From NCBI RefSeq assembly GCF_014646055.1, contig NZ_BMMS01000019.1:62001-126000 (forward strand): a stretch of DNA of 64,000 nt. Direction: 5' to 3'. Both the position numbers and the translations under genes were made by a program. This DNA comes from Wenjunlia tyrosinilytica (GTDB taxonomy: Bacteria > Actinomycetota > Actinomycetes > Streptomycetales > Streptomycetaceae). How positions within the stretch are numbered: position 1 is the stretch's first letter; each line of letters begins with the position of its first letter. This document shows, one piece after another, positions 15,800 through 23,683 of the stretch. The notes under the pieces were generated by a model. That model did not search any database. It was not told the DNA's origin and saw only the letters and a list, made by a program, of their open reading frames with translations.

Positions 15800-15944
15800 G
15801 TCTGCGGGTGTCGGAGGCCGGTGACCCCCGCTGACCGATCCGATCATGTCCGTGGCAGCAAACTCTGCGCCATCCTTTCGATCAGGACTGAAAGGTCTGC
15901 TCACTTTTCGGACAGAATCGAGAAATTGTTCGGTCAACTACCGT

Positions 15945-16601
15945 CTAGAGGTCGGCCAGCGTATTCCAGAACATCAGCTCGTACCCCTGGAGCATCCGGC
16001 CGTACCCCCGCGACCGCTCCAGCGACGCCCCCATGTCCAAACCCCACTGCACGGCCCGCAGCGACTTCTCCTGCACCTCCGGATCCGGCTCCGCGAAGAA
16101 GTCGAAGAACCCCCGTGCCTGCGCCCCGAAGCCGTAGTGCCGCTCCAACGCCTCGCTGACGGTCGCGCAGTAACCGCCCCACGCGGCGAAGTTGGCCGTC
16201 AGGGCCAGCGGTACCGACGTCGGGTCGGCGTTGAGCGCCATCCACGCCATGTAGGCCGGATACCCTTGGCACCCCGGCTGAGGCTCATAGGAACGCAGCG
16301 AACTCCCGTCGTGCCCGCACGCGACGGCGAACGGTGTCAGCCTGCCCAGCGCCTCGGACTCCCCCCGCGCCAGATCCTCGAAGAACTCCGCGACGGGCGA
16401 GTCCGCCGGCGAACGCGCGGCCAAGTGCAGGAAGCTGCGGCGGTCGCTCGAGACGATGTGCCTCTGCTCGGCGGCCAGCGCTCCCAGGGTCCGGCGGGAC
16501 GCCTTTCCTTCGGCGATCAGCCCCACCAAGCGGTTGGCGCCGCTCTCCGGCGCCAGCTCCCGCTGGACCGCCTCCACCGCTTCCCATGCCGAACGGGCCA
16601 T
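15945..16601 (-). CDS. TenA/PqqC-like (haem-oxygenase-fold) protein
   Basis: A 218-residue cytoplasmic, mostly helical protein. Segments such as GALAAEQRHIVSSDRRSFLH and YPAYMAWMALNADP resemble the helical bundle of TenA, PqqC and related haem-oxygenase-fold proteins. I cannot identify thiaminase catalytic residues with confidence, so the activity is open; the family is often annotated simply as 'transcriptional regulator'. I chose ATG 16601 (MARSAWEAV) because AGGGG lies 8 bases upstream; a GTG six codons earlier has no such site. It is divergent from the ArsR-type gene, and a 14-bp hairpin follows it. Confidence 0.6.
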   Translation of the reverse strand: MARSAWEAVEAVQRELAPESGANRLVGLIAEGKASRRTLGALAAEQRHIVSSDRRSFLHLAARSPADSPVAEFFEDLARGESEALGRLTPFAVACGHDGSSLRSYEPQPGCQGYPAYMAWMALNADPTSVPLALTANFAAWGGYCATVSEALERHYGFGAQARGFFDFFAEPDPEVQEKSLRAVQWGLDMGASLERSRGYGRMLQGYELMFWNTLADL

Positions 16602-16945
16602 GCCATCACCCCTGTGCACTCGGGTCCGCTGTCAATTGTGCCAACGATCCCGGCCCTGTCGGGGGTTCGGTGTCCGGGGCCACCGTCCCCTCCCCGGTGG
16701 CCCCGGGCACCGGGGCATGCAGAATGGCCATGGCATACGAAGAACCACCATGGTTTCGTTCAGCGCCGAAACCAAGGGGTGAGTTTCGGCCGCAATCACC
16801 CCGTCCCGAGTGAACAGAGCATGTACTGCTCCCCATCTTCGCGGGGCGAAGGCCGAAAAGCGTGGTTGCCGCCGAACCCCAGTACGTAAAGTCTGTGTGT
16901 CATCGACTTGTCACGGCGCGTCACCGAGGCGTGCCGGAAGAGGCC
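16602..16945. other. 344-bp divergent intergenic region with a 12-bp hairpin
   Basis: Between the TenA-like gene and the ArsR-like gene. It includes the perfect stem CCGGGGCCACCG (16674-16685) / CGGTGGCCCCGG (16695-16706) with a 9-nt loop, and a local AACCACCATGGTTT symmetry near 16746. The hairpin may shape the leader of the minus-strand transcript. No gene is seen. Confidence 0.6.
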
Positions 16946-17791
16946 ATGGGGTGCCGAGTGCTTCTCATCGCGTTCACCACGCAGGACCTGGCCAAGGTCT
17001 CGTTCCGCGGCTTCGACCCGTGGACGGAGGCCGTCCTCAGTATCCGCGTCCTGCGCGACAGCGGCCGTGCGGGCGCCTTCGGCGAGTGGCGGCGGACGAC
17101 AGCAGGGGAGATCGCCGGGCGGGGGCTGGGCCCCGAACTGCACGTGCTCGCCAAAGGCGCCCCGCAGCCACCGGACGACGGGCCGCTGCGCGAGGCGCTC
17201 GACTGCTACCGCGCCTTCGCGATCGAGCCGTACCGGCGCCGCATAGCCGCCGTCATCGAGGCAGAACTCCAGGCCCGCGCCAAGCTGCTGATGCAAAGCG
17301 GCCATGCCATGGCGCTGGACGGGCTGGGCTCGCACACCCGCTGGTCGGGCTCGGTCCTCGAGGCCCGTTCCGCCGAGCCCGGCGAGGTGCGCCTCGGCGG
17401 TGGGGGACTCGTCCTCCAGCCGTCGTTCTTCTGCCCGCCGGAGCATGTCCTGCTGACCGGCCCTCAGGAGCGGCCGGTCCTCGTCTACCCGGTGCGCCAG
17501 AGCGCCGGCGCCCCCGACGACCTCGCCGAGGACGACGCCCCCCGATACGACCTCGGGGCCCTGCTCGGGGTGACGAGGGCGACGGCGCTGGAGGCGATAT
17601 CGGACCGGTGCAGCACCACGGAGCTGGCCCGGCGGCTGCACACCTCGCTCGCCACCGCCAGCCAGCACGCGGCCGTGCTGCGCGAGACCGGGCTCGTGGC
17701 CACCAGTCGCTGCGGCCGCAAGGTCGAGCACACCCTCACGCCGCTGGGCGAACGGCTCCTGATCACCGCCGCCGGAGCGGCCGGCGGCTGA
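16946..17791 (+). CDS. ArsR-type winged-helix transcriptional regulator
   Basis: A protein of about 281 residues. The N-terminal part (LLIAFTTQDLAKVSF) and middle (FAIEPYRRRIAAVIEAEL) match Streptomyces ArsR-like regulators with a long effector region. The C-terminal winged helix is clear: ATALEAISDRCSTTELARRL, then TSLATASQHAAVLRETGLV. There is no CxC metal site, so a metal effector is unlikely. The start is uncertain: ATG 16946 is chosen, GTG 16958 is possible, and neither has a strong ribosome binding site. A 15-bp bidirectional terminator separates it from dctA. Confidence 0.8.
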   Translation: MGCRVLLIAFTTQDLAKVSFRGFDPWTEAVLSIRVLRDSGRAGAFGEWRRTTAGEIAGRGLGPELHVLAKGAPQPPDDGPLREALDCYRAFAIEPYRRRIAAVIEAELQARAKLLMQSGHAMALDGLGSHTRWSGSVLEARSAEPGEVRLGGGGLVLQPSFFCPPEHVLLTGPQERPVLVYPVRQSAGAPDDLAEDDAPRYDLGALLGVTRATALEAISDRCSTTELARRLHTSLATASQHAAVLRETGLVATSRCGRKVEHTLTPLGERLLITAAGAAGG

Positions 17792-17874
17792 CCCGGCGGC
17801 CGATGGCGGACCCAGGAACCGGCCCGAGCGTCGGACCAGAACCGGACCAAGAACCGGCCCGAGCATCGAAGGAC

Positions 17875-17922
17875 GGGCACGGGGCAGCCGACACAGAAGG
17901 GGAGGAGGGCTGCCCCGTGCCC
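17875..17922. terminator. Bidirectional terminator between ArsR-like gene and dctA
   Basis: GGGCACGGGGCAGCC (17875-17889) pairs perfectly with GGCTGCCCCGTGCCC (17908-17922): a 15-bp stem with an 18-nt loop, between convergent genes. Confidence 0.88.
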
Positions 17923-17939
17923 GGTTCAGGAGTGTGCGC

Positions 17940-19385
17940 TCACGCGTCCACGGTCGCCCGGTCCGGCTTGTCCAGTGACGGAGCCGTTCCGGCCGGGACA
18001 ACCGCCTCGCCCGCAGGAGCCGCCTCCCCGTGCCCGTTCTCCACGAGCGTGGTCTCGTCGAACGGGATCCGCCCGGCGAGCACCTGGTCGGCCCTGGCCC
18101 TGTCGAACTCCTTGGTCCACGTACCGATCAGGACGGTCGCCACCGCGTTGCCCGCGAAGTTGGTCAGCGCCCGCGCCTCGGACATGAAGCGGTCGATTCC
18201 GACGATGAGCCCCACACCGTCGACGAGTTCGGGCCGGTGCGACTGGAGGCCGCCCGCCAGGGTCGCCATGCCCGCACCGGTCACCCCAGCCGCACCCTTG
18301 GACGCGATGACCATGAAGACCAGCAGAGAGATCTGCTGACCCAGCGAGAGCGGCTTGCCCATGGCCTCGGCCACGTACAGCGAGGCCATCGTCAGGTAGA
18401 TCGCGGTGCCGTCGAGGTTGAACGAGTAGCCCGTCGGCACGGTGATACCGGCCACCGGCCTGCTCACGCCCAGGTGCTCCATCTTCGCGATCAGCCTCGG
18501 CAGCGCCGACTCCGACGACGAGGTGGACAGGATCAGCAGGAACTCCCGGCCGAGGTACTTCAGCAGCGCCAGCAGGTTCAGCCCGGCGAAGACGCGGAGC
18601 ATCGTGCCGAGGACGAGGAAGACGAAGACCAGGCAGGTCGCGTAGAAGCCGAGCATGATCACGGCGAGGCTCTTGAGCGCGTCCACGCCCGTCTGCCCGA
18701 CCACCGCGGCGATCGCGCCGAAGGCACCGACCGGGGCCGCCCACATGATCATCGACAGGACTCGGAAGACCAGACGCTGGATGTGCCCGACGCCCCGCAG
18801 GATCGGCTCGCCGGCCGAGCCCATCGCCTGGATGGCGAAGCCCGCCAGCAGGGCGACCAGCAGGGTCTGCAGGACCTGGCCCTCGGTGAACGCCGACACC
18901 ATCGTCTTGGGGATGATCCCCAGCAGGAAGTCGACCGTGCCCTCGCTGCCGCCCGCGGCCTGCGTGTGCCCGGCCGCCTTCGCCGCCTCGGACAGGTGCA
19001 GCCCGTCGCCCGGGTGCAGGATGTTGCCGACCACCAGGCCGATGGCCAGCGCCACCGTGGACATCACCATGAAGTAGGCGAGTGCCAGACCGCCGACCGC
19101 GCCGACCCTGGCGGCCTTGCGCACCGAGCCGACGCCCAGCACGATCGTGCAGAAGATGATCGGCGAGATCATCATCTTGATCAGGCTCACAAAGCCGTCA
19201 CCGAGCGGCTTGAGCTCCACCGCCGTGTCCGGAGCCGCGAACCCCACGGCGATACCGAGGAGCACGGCGACGATCACCGCGAGGTAGAGGTAGTGGGTCC
19301 TGTCCCGGCGCCGCCCGGGGGTGAGGGCCGTCCGCGGCGCCCCGGGGGGCTCTGGGGGGCCGGCTTGTGCGCTGTCCGCGGCCAT
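17940..19385 (-). CDS. dctA: C4-dicarboxylate:cation symporter (DctA type)
   Basis: A 481-residue member of the DAACS (SLC1-like) family that imports dicarboxylates such as succinate, fumarate and malate with cations. It has about eight membrane helices plus re-entrant loops. Diagnostic segments are LIKMMISPIIFCTIVLGV, the Ser-rich hairpin STSSSESALPRLI, and PTGYSFNLDGTAIYLTMASL. Start ATG 19385 follows GAAGGAGACCTCC; the frame stays open upstream but lacks support. It is divergent from a CitA/DcuS-type sensor and regulator, the usual pairing in which the two-component system senses C4-acids and activates the carrier. Confidence 0.92.
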   Translation of the reverse strand: MAADSAQAGPPEPPGAPRTALTPGRRRDRTHYLYLAVIVAVLLGIAVGFAAPDTAVELKPLGDGFVSLIKMMISPIIFCTIVLGVGSVRKAARVGAVGGLALAYFMVMSTVALAIGLVVGNILHPGDGLHLSEAAKAAGHTQAAGGSEGTVDFLLGIIPKTMVSAFTEGQVLQTLLVALLAGFAIQAMGSAGEPILRGVGHIQRLVFRVLSMIMWAAPVGAFGAIAAVVGQTGVDALKSLAVIMLGFYATCLVFVFLVLGTMLRVFAGLNLLALLKYLGREFLLILSTSSSESALPRLIAKMEHLGVSRPVAGITVPTGYSFNLDGTAIYLTMASLYVAEAMGKPLSLGQQISLLVFMVIASKGAAGVTGAGMATLAGGLQSHRPELVDGVGLIVGIDRFMSEARALTNFAGNAVATVLIGTWTKEFDRARADQVLAGRIPFDETTLVENGHGEAAPAGEAVVPAGTAPSLDKPDRATVDA

Positions 19386-19443
19386 GGAGGTCTCCTTCGT
19401 GCGTGTCCCGTGGGGTGGAGTCCCGCTGAATATGCGCCCCGGA

Positions 19444-19457
19444 GTGACACGGGTCAC
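19444..19457. promoter_or_regulatory. Crp-like site in the dctA/sensor divergent promoter
   Basis: GTGACACGGGTCAC is symmetric (GTGAC-N4-GTCAC) and fits the GTG-N6-GNCAC consensus that I recall for streptomycete Crp. It lies 59 bp from the dctA start and 90 bp from the sensor start. Confidence 0.45.
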
Positions 19458-19462
19458 GCTTG

Positions 19463-19504
19463 CGTTCATTTCGTTCACGCCACGGCACCGAAACGCCTCG
19501 TTCA
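19463..19504. promoter_or_regulatory. Triplicate CGTTCA words, possible response-regulator sites
   Basis: CGTTCA occurs at 19463-19468, 19472-19477 and 19499-19504, all on the plus strand, within 45 bp upstream of the sensor kinase start. Spacings are 9 and 27 bp. Direct repeats of this sort are typical of response-regulator sites. Confidence 0.35.
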
Positions 19505-19546
19505 CCCCGGGGAAACGATTCGGCCGCGAGGTGCACACTGGTGGGC

Positions 19547-21286
19547 ATGCCGGAGCACCACCCGCCCCGTCCCCGTCCCCGCCGCCCCGACCCCCGCCGC
19601 TCGCACCCGCGCCGCCGCAGCCTCGCGGGACAGCTGTTCGCGATGCAGGTCGTCGTCGTGGCCGCGGTCGTGGCCGGGTGCGCGGTGCTGGCTTATTTCA
19701 ACGCCCACACCCAGGTCCGTGAGGCCGCCCGCAAGCAGGTCGTCGCCACGGCCGCCGCCATCGCCGCCGCCCCCACCGTCCGGAAGGCCGTCCAGGAGCC
19801 CGACCCCAGCCGTACGCTCCAGCCCTACGCCGAGAAGGTCCGGCACGAGTCGGGGGTCGCCTTCGTCACGATCATGGCGCCGGACGGCACCCGCTACACC
19901 CATCCCGACCCCAGCCGCATCGGTGAGCATTTCCTCGGCCACACCCGCAGGGCGCTTCAGGGCGAGACCTTCACCGAGACCTACACCGGCACCCTGGGGC
20001 CCTCGGTCCGCGTCGTCACCCCGGTCTTCAACGACAGCGGCAGGGTCAGCGCCCTGGTCAGCGCGGGGATCACCGTGGACGCGATCTCCGGGCAGGTCCG
20101 CAAACAGGTGCTGCCGATGATCGGCGTCGCCGCCGCCGCCCTGATCCTGTGCGGGCTGGGCACCTACTTCGTCAACGCCCGGCTGCGCCGCCACACCCAC
20201 GGCATGGGTGCCGGTGAGCTCAGCCGGATGTACGACTACCACCAGGCCACCCTCCACGCGGTCCGGGAGGGCCTGCTCCTGCTCGACGGCAGACGCCGGG
20301 TCGGCCTGTGCAACGACGGCGGGCGCGAACTGCTCGGCCTGCCGGAGGACGTCGAGGGCAGCGAGGTCGCGGCGCTCGGCCTGCCCGCGTCACTGACCGC
20401 CGCCCTGCTCTCGGACGAGCCACGGGTGGACGAGGTGCATCTGACCGACCAGCGGGTCGTGGTCGTCAACACCTCGCCCATCGCCACCGAGAGCGGAGGC
20501 ACGGTGGTGACCCTCCGCGACCACACCGACCTCCAGGCCCTCACGGGCGAGCTGGACTCCGTGCGCGGCTTCACCGAGGCGCTGCGCTCGCAGGCGCACG
20601 AGGCCGCCAACCGGCTGCACGCCGTGGTGTCCCTCATCGAACTCGGTCGCGCCGACGAAGCCGTGGAATTCGCCACGGCGGAGCTGGAGCTCGCCCAGGC
20701 GCTCACCGACCAGGTGGTCGCCGCGGTCGCGGAACCGGTGCTGGCGGCGCTCCTGCTGGGAAAGGCCGCGCAGGCCAACGAGCGCGGGGTCGAGCTGTCC
20801 ATCACCGCCGACAGCGAGATCGACGACGGGGTGATTCCCTCGGGGCTCGGCTCCCGCGACCTGGTGACGATCCTCGGCAACCTGATCGACAACGCGGTGG
20901 ACGCCGCCATCGAGGGCGCCGGCCGCCGGGGGAGCCGCCCCAAGGTGACGGTGACCGCGCGCGCGGCCGGGGGAGAACTGCTGATCCGCGTGGCCGACAA
21001 CGGACGGGGGGTGGACCCGGCCGCCGCCCGCGAGGTCTTCCGGCGGGGCTGGTCCACGAAGACCGGCGCCACGGGTACCGGGACGGTGGCCGCCACCCGC
21101 GAGTCCCCCGCCGACGCGGCCGCTTCGGCCGACGCCCCCGGAACCCAGCCCTACGGCCGCGGCCTGGGACTCGCCCTCGTCGAGCAGGCGGCCCGCCGCC
21201 ACGGCGGGTCCGTGGACATAGGCCGGGACGAGGGAGCGGTCTTCACCGTCCGCCTGCCCCTGGACCGGGTCGAGGTGGCCGGGTGA
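19547..21286 (+). CDS. CitA/DcuS-type sensor histidine kinase
   Basis: A 579-residue membrane kinase. An Arg/Pro-rich N-terminus is followed by TM1 at about 32-51, an extracytoplasmic Cache/PDC-like sensor (about 52-180; TRYTHPDPSRIGEHFLGHT fits this family) and TM2 at about 186-206. Then come a PAS domain (about 225-330), a dimerisation helix with phospho-acceptor His (LRSQAHEAANRLHAVVSLIE) and an HATPase domain (ILGNLIDNAVDAA; VADNGRGVD; RGLGLALVEQAARRHGG). The family senses citrate or C4-dicarboxylates. ATG 19547 is chosen; its ribosome binding site is weak. Its stop overlaps the start of the regulator by 4 bp. Confidence 0.92.
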   Translation: MPEHHPPRPRPRRPDPRRSHPRRRSLAGQLFAMQVVVVAAVVAGCAVLAYFNAHTQVREAARKQVVATAAAIAAAPTVRKAVQEPDPSRTLQPYAEKVRHESGVAFVTIMAPDGTRYTHPDPSRIGEHFLGHTRRALQGETFTETYTGTLGPSVRVVTPVFNDSGRVSALVSAGITVDAISGQVRKQVLPMIGVAAAALILCGLGTYFVNARLRRHTHGMGAGELSRMYDYHQATLHAVREGLLLLDGRRRVGLCNDGGRELLGLPEDVEGSEVAALGLPASLTAALLSDEPRVDEVHLTDQRVVVVNTSPIATESGGTVVTLRDHTDLQALTGELDSVRGFTEALRSQAHEAANRLHAVVSLIELGRADEAVEFATAELELAQALTDQVVAAVAEPVLAALLLGKAAQANERGVELSITADSEIDDGVIPSGLGSRDLVTILGNLIDNAVDAAIEGAGRRGSRPKVTVTARAAGGELLIRVADNGRGVDPAAAREVFRRGWSTKTGATGTGTVAATRESPADAAASADAPGTQPYGRGLGLALVEQAARRHGGSVDIGRDEGAVFTVRLPLDRVEVAG

Positions 21287-21984
21287 TCCAGGTGCTCGTC
21301 GTCGAGGACGACGTGGTCGCGGCCGACGCCCACCGGATGTACGTGGAGCGGGTCGACGGCTTCGCCGTGGCCGGGGTGGTCCACTCGGGCACCGAGGCCC
21401 TGCGCTTCCTCAACCAGCCGGGACCCGACCGGCCGCAGGTCGACCTGGTCCTGCTCGACCTCTACCTCCCCGACGGGCACGGGCTCCAGGTCTGCCGGTC
21501 GCTGCGGGCCGCCGGGCACACCGCCGACGTCATCGCGGTGACCTCGGCACGGGATCTGGCGATGGTGCGTCAGGCGGTGTCCGTCGGCGTGGTCCAGTAC
21601 CTGCTCAAGCCCTTCACCTACCCGACGCTGCGCGACCGCCTCGAGCAGTACGCCCGCTTCCGCGAGGACATGGCCGGGGCCGGGCAGGCCTCGAGCCAGG
21701 ACGACGTGGACCGGGCGCTGTCGGCGCTGCGCGGTCCCCGTTCCGCCGTGCTGCCCAAGGGGCTCAGCGGCCCGACCCTGGAGGCCGTGACGACGGCGCT
21801 GCGCGAGGCCGGGGAAGGGCTGTCCGCCGGTTCGGCGGGCGCCGCCGTGGGTGTCTCCCGGATCACCGCCCGCCGCTATCTCGAGCACCTGGTGGACACC
21901 GGTCTCGCCGAACGCACCCCCCAGTACGGCCAGGTGGGCCGCCCGGAGCTCTGCTACCGCTGGGCCGGGGCCACTTCGCCGTGA
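21283..21984 (+). CDS. CitB/DcuR-type response regulator
   Basis: A 233-residue regulator. The receiver domain (about 1-122) holds VLVVEDD, the phospho-Asp in DLVLLDLYLPDG and the conserved Lys in YLLKPFTY. A C-terminal helix-turn-helix follows (SAGAAVGVSRITARRYLEHL). The GTG start sits in a GTGA overlap with the kinase stop, so the pair is translationally coupled. It probably activates dctA on the other side of the kinase. It converges with the CHRD gene. Confidence 0.92.
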   Translation: MIQVLVVEDDVVAADAHRMYVERVDGFAVAGVVHSGTEALRFLNQPGPDRPQVDLVLLDLYLPDGHGLQVCRSLRAAGHTADVIAVTSARDLAMVRQAVSVGVVQYLLKPFTYPTLRDRLEQYARFREDMAGAGQASSQDDVDRALSALRGPRSAVLPKGLSGPTLEAVTTALREAGEGLSAGSAGAAVGVSRITARRYLEHLVDTGLAERTPQYGQVGRPELCYRWAGATSP

Positions 21985-22053
21985 CCCCGGCCCCCGCCCC
22001 GGACCCGGACCCCCCGCCCCCGGGCCGTGTGGAGCGGGCTCGGTGGAGCGGGC

Positions 22054-23007
22054 TCACTGGAAGAGCTGCCCCCGCACCGCCCCACCGGGGAACTGCGCGG
22101 TGTGGACGTTGGCGTAGAAGCCGCCCGGGTGGTGGCGGACCTCCTTGACCACGGCGGGGTTCTGGTTGGGCACGGTCCCGGAGATCGCGAAGATGTTCTG
22201 CGGCACGGGCGTGGTGAACAGGGGCACCTTCACATCGCCGTTCTTGCCGAAGCCGCCCTGGTGGATGTGGCCGAGCGTGGGCGCGCCGATGTTGACCCAG
22301 GCCAGCGAGTAGTCGACCTCGGTGCCCCGGGGGTGCAGGAAGGCGATGGCGTGCCCGTCGGGGTCGCCGACCGCGACCTTCGGGTCGGCACCGGGGACCT
22401 CCTGGCCGCCGTCGGCCAGCGCGTGCAGCTTGCCGCCCCGGACGATGTCGAGCGGGTTGACCGGGTGGCTCAGCGGCTTGAGCTGTCCGCGCACGGCACC
22501 GCCCGGGAACTCCTTGCTGTGCAGGTTCACGTAGAACCCGTCGGGGTTGCTGCGGATGTCCTGCGCCAGCTCGGCATCGGTCACCGACACCTGACCAGCC
22601 GCGGAGTCCACGGTGTCGGGCATCGCCGTGCCGAACAGCGGCACCTTCACATCCCCGTTGGCCCCCGCCTTCCCCTGGTGGATGTGGCCCAGCGTCGGGG
22701 CGCCGATCCCCCTCCACTGGAGGGCGAAGGTCACCCGGTCGCCCTGGACGCGGACCAGTGCCACCGCCTTGCCGTCGGGATCACCCACGGCAGGGCCGCC
22801 CGGCGCCTGCACTTCCTGGCCACCGGTCAGCCGGGCGCCCAGGAAGACCGAAGGGCCATGGGCCGGGGTCATCGGAGCGGACTGATGTGCGGAGCCCTCA
22901 ACGGCCCCGTGCCCGGCGCCGTGAGTGCCATGGGCCACCGCGGGGGAGGCGGCGGCGATGCCGAGGGTCAGTGCGGCGGCCGAGAGGGTGAGTGCGCTCT
23001 TTCGCAT
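22054..23007 (-). CDS. Secreted protein with two CHRD domains
   Basis: A 317-residue exported protein. The signal peptide covers about residues 1-25 (RKSALTLSAAALTLGIAAAS, PAVAHG). Two tandem CHRD domains follow, at about 55-178 and 190-317. Each has a GGQEV(Q/P)-type beginning, IGAPTLGHIHQG in the middle and a (Y/F)xN(L/V)H(S/T)xxFPGGAVRGQL ending. The CHRD domain occurs in chordin and in many bacterial exported proteins of unknown function. Start ATG 23007 has AAGGA 8 bases upstream; ATG 23016 is an alternative. It is divergent from a small lipoprotein gene, with which it may share regulation. Confidence 0.88.
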   Translation of the reverse strand: MRKSALTLSAAALTLGIAAASPAVAHGTHGAGHGAVEGSAHQSAPMTPAHGPSVFLGARLTGGQEVQAPGGPAVGDPDGKAVALVRVQGDRVTFALQWRGIGAPTLGHIHQGKAGANGDVKVPLFGTAMPDTVDSAAGQVSVTDAELAQDIRSNPDGFYVNLHSKEFPGGAVRGQLKPLSHPVNPLDIVRGGKLHALADGGQEVPGADPKVAVGDPDGHAIAFLHPRGTEVDYSLAWVNIGAPTLGHIHQGGFGKNGDVKVPLFTTPVPQNIFAISGTVPNQNPAVVKEVRHHPGGFYANVHTAQFPGGAVRGQLFQ

Positions 23008-23188
23008 GGTTTGCATCCTTCCGAGAAGTGTGAGTGCACCCGGGAATACGCGACCCCCGTCCGAAGCGTTCAATCGCTTCCAGGATTAGACGGATTCAAA
23101 AACTATTGAACCTCTGGGCGCCCCCGTCCGTAGTGACTCGTGAACACCGGTCAGGAAATATCTCTACGAAACGACGAGGACGGTCACC

Positions 23189-23665
23189 ATGCGTGCACGA
23201 ACCGCTCTGCTCGCGACACCGCTGGCGCTGCTCGGTCTTGCCGCCTGCGGCGGGGGCGACGGGGGAAGCGGCAAGGCAGCGGACTCCCCGAAGGGCGGTG
23301 CGAAAGCCGCGACTTCGGTCAAGGTGGCGCAGTCCGACCTCGGCCCGATCCTGGTGGACCAGCAGGGCCGCACCCTGTACGCCTTCACGAAGGACAAGGA
23401 CAGGGCGAGCAACTGCGACGCCGACTGCATCGCGGTCTGGCCCGCGCTCACCGGCAAGGACCAGGCCTCGGCGGGCAAGGGCGCGGACAAGGCGCTGCTG
23501 GGGAAGGCCGAGCGCACCAAGGGCGCCGTGCAGACGACGTACGGGCAGTGGCCCCTGTACTACTACGTGGGTGACTCCGCCGCGGGGGACACCAGCGGCC
23601 AGGGCCTGGACGGCGAGTGGTTCGTGGTGGGCGCCGACGGCAAGCTGATCCGCAAGTCCGCCTGA
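23189..23665 (+). CDS. Lipoprotein of the COG4315/PF03640 'secreted repeat' family
   Basis: A 158-residue lipoprotein. The signal ends in the lipobox L-A-A-C (Cys20), followed by a Gly/Lys/Ser linker. Two short repeats then carry the family pattern: GPILVDQQGRTLYAFTKD and a matching QWPLYYYVGD half. NCDADCIAVWPAL carries a conserved Cys pair. The function of this widespread family is not established. Start ATG 23189 has GAGGACGG upstream. The upstream 180 bp holds a 7-bp inverted repeat, GTTCAAT/ATTGAAC (about 23068/23104), that could serve either divergent gene. The stop is only 18 bp from the glgB stop. Confidence 0.85.
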   Translation: MRARTALLATPLALLGLAACGGGDGGSGKAADSPKGGAKAATSVKVAQSDLGPILVDQQGRTLYAFTKDKDRASNCDADCIAVWPALTGKDQASAGKGADKALLGKAERTKGAVQTTYGQWPLYYYVGDSAAGDTSGQGLDGEWFVVGADGKLIRKSA

Positions 23666-23683
23666 AGGCGCGGCTCCCGGTGC

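Noticed and set aside
14799..15824. Overlapping long open frames on both strands in the GC-extreme block
   Set aside because: No ribosome binding site, no conserved sequence and amino-acid composition set by GC bias; reported as a gene-free stretch.
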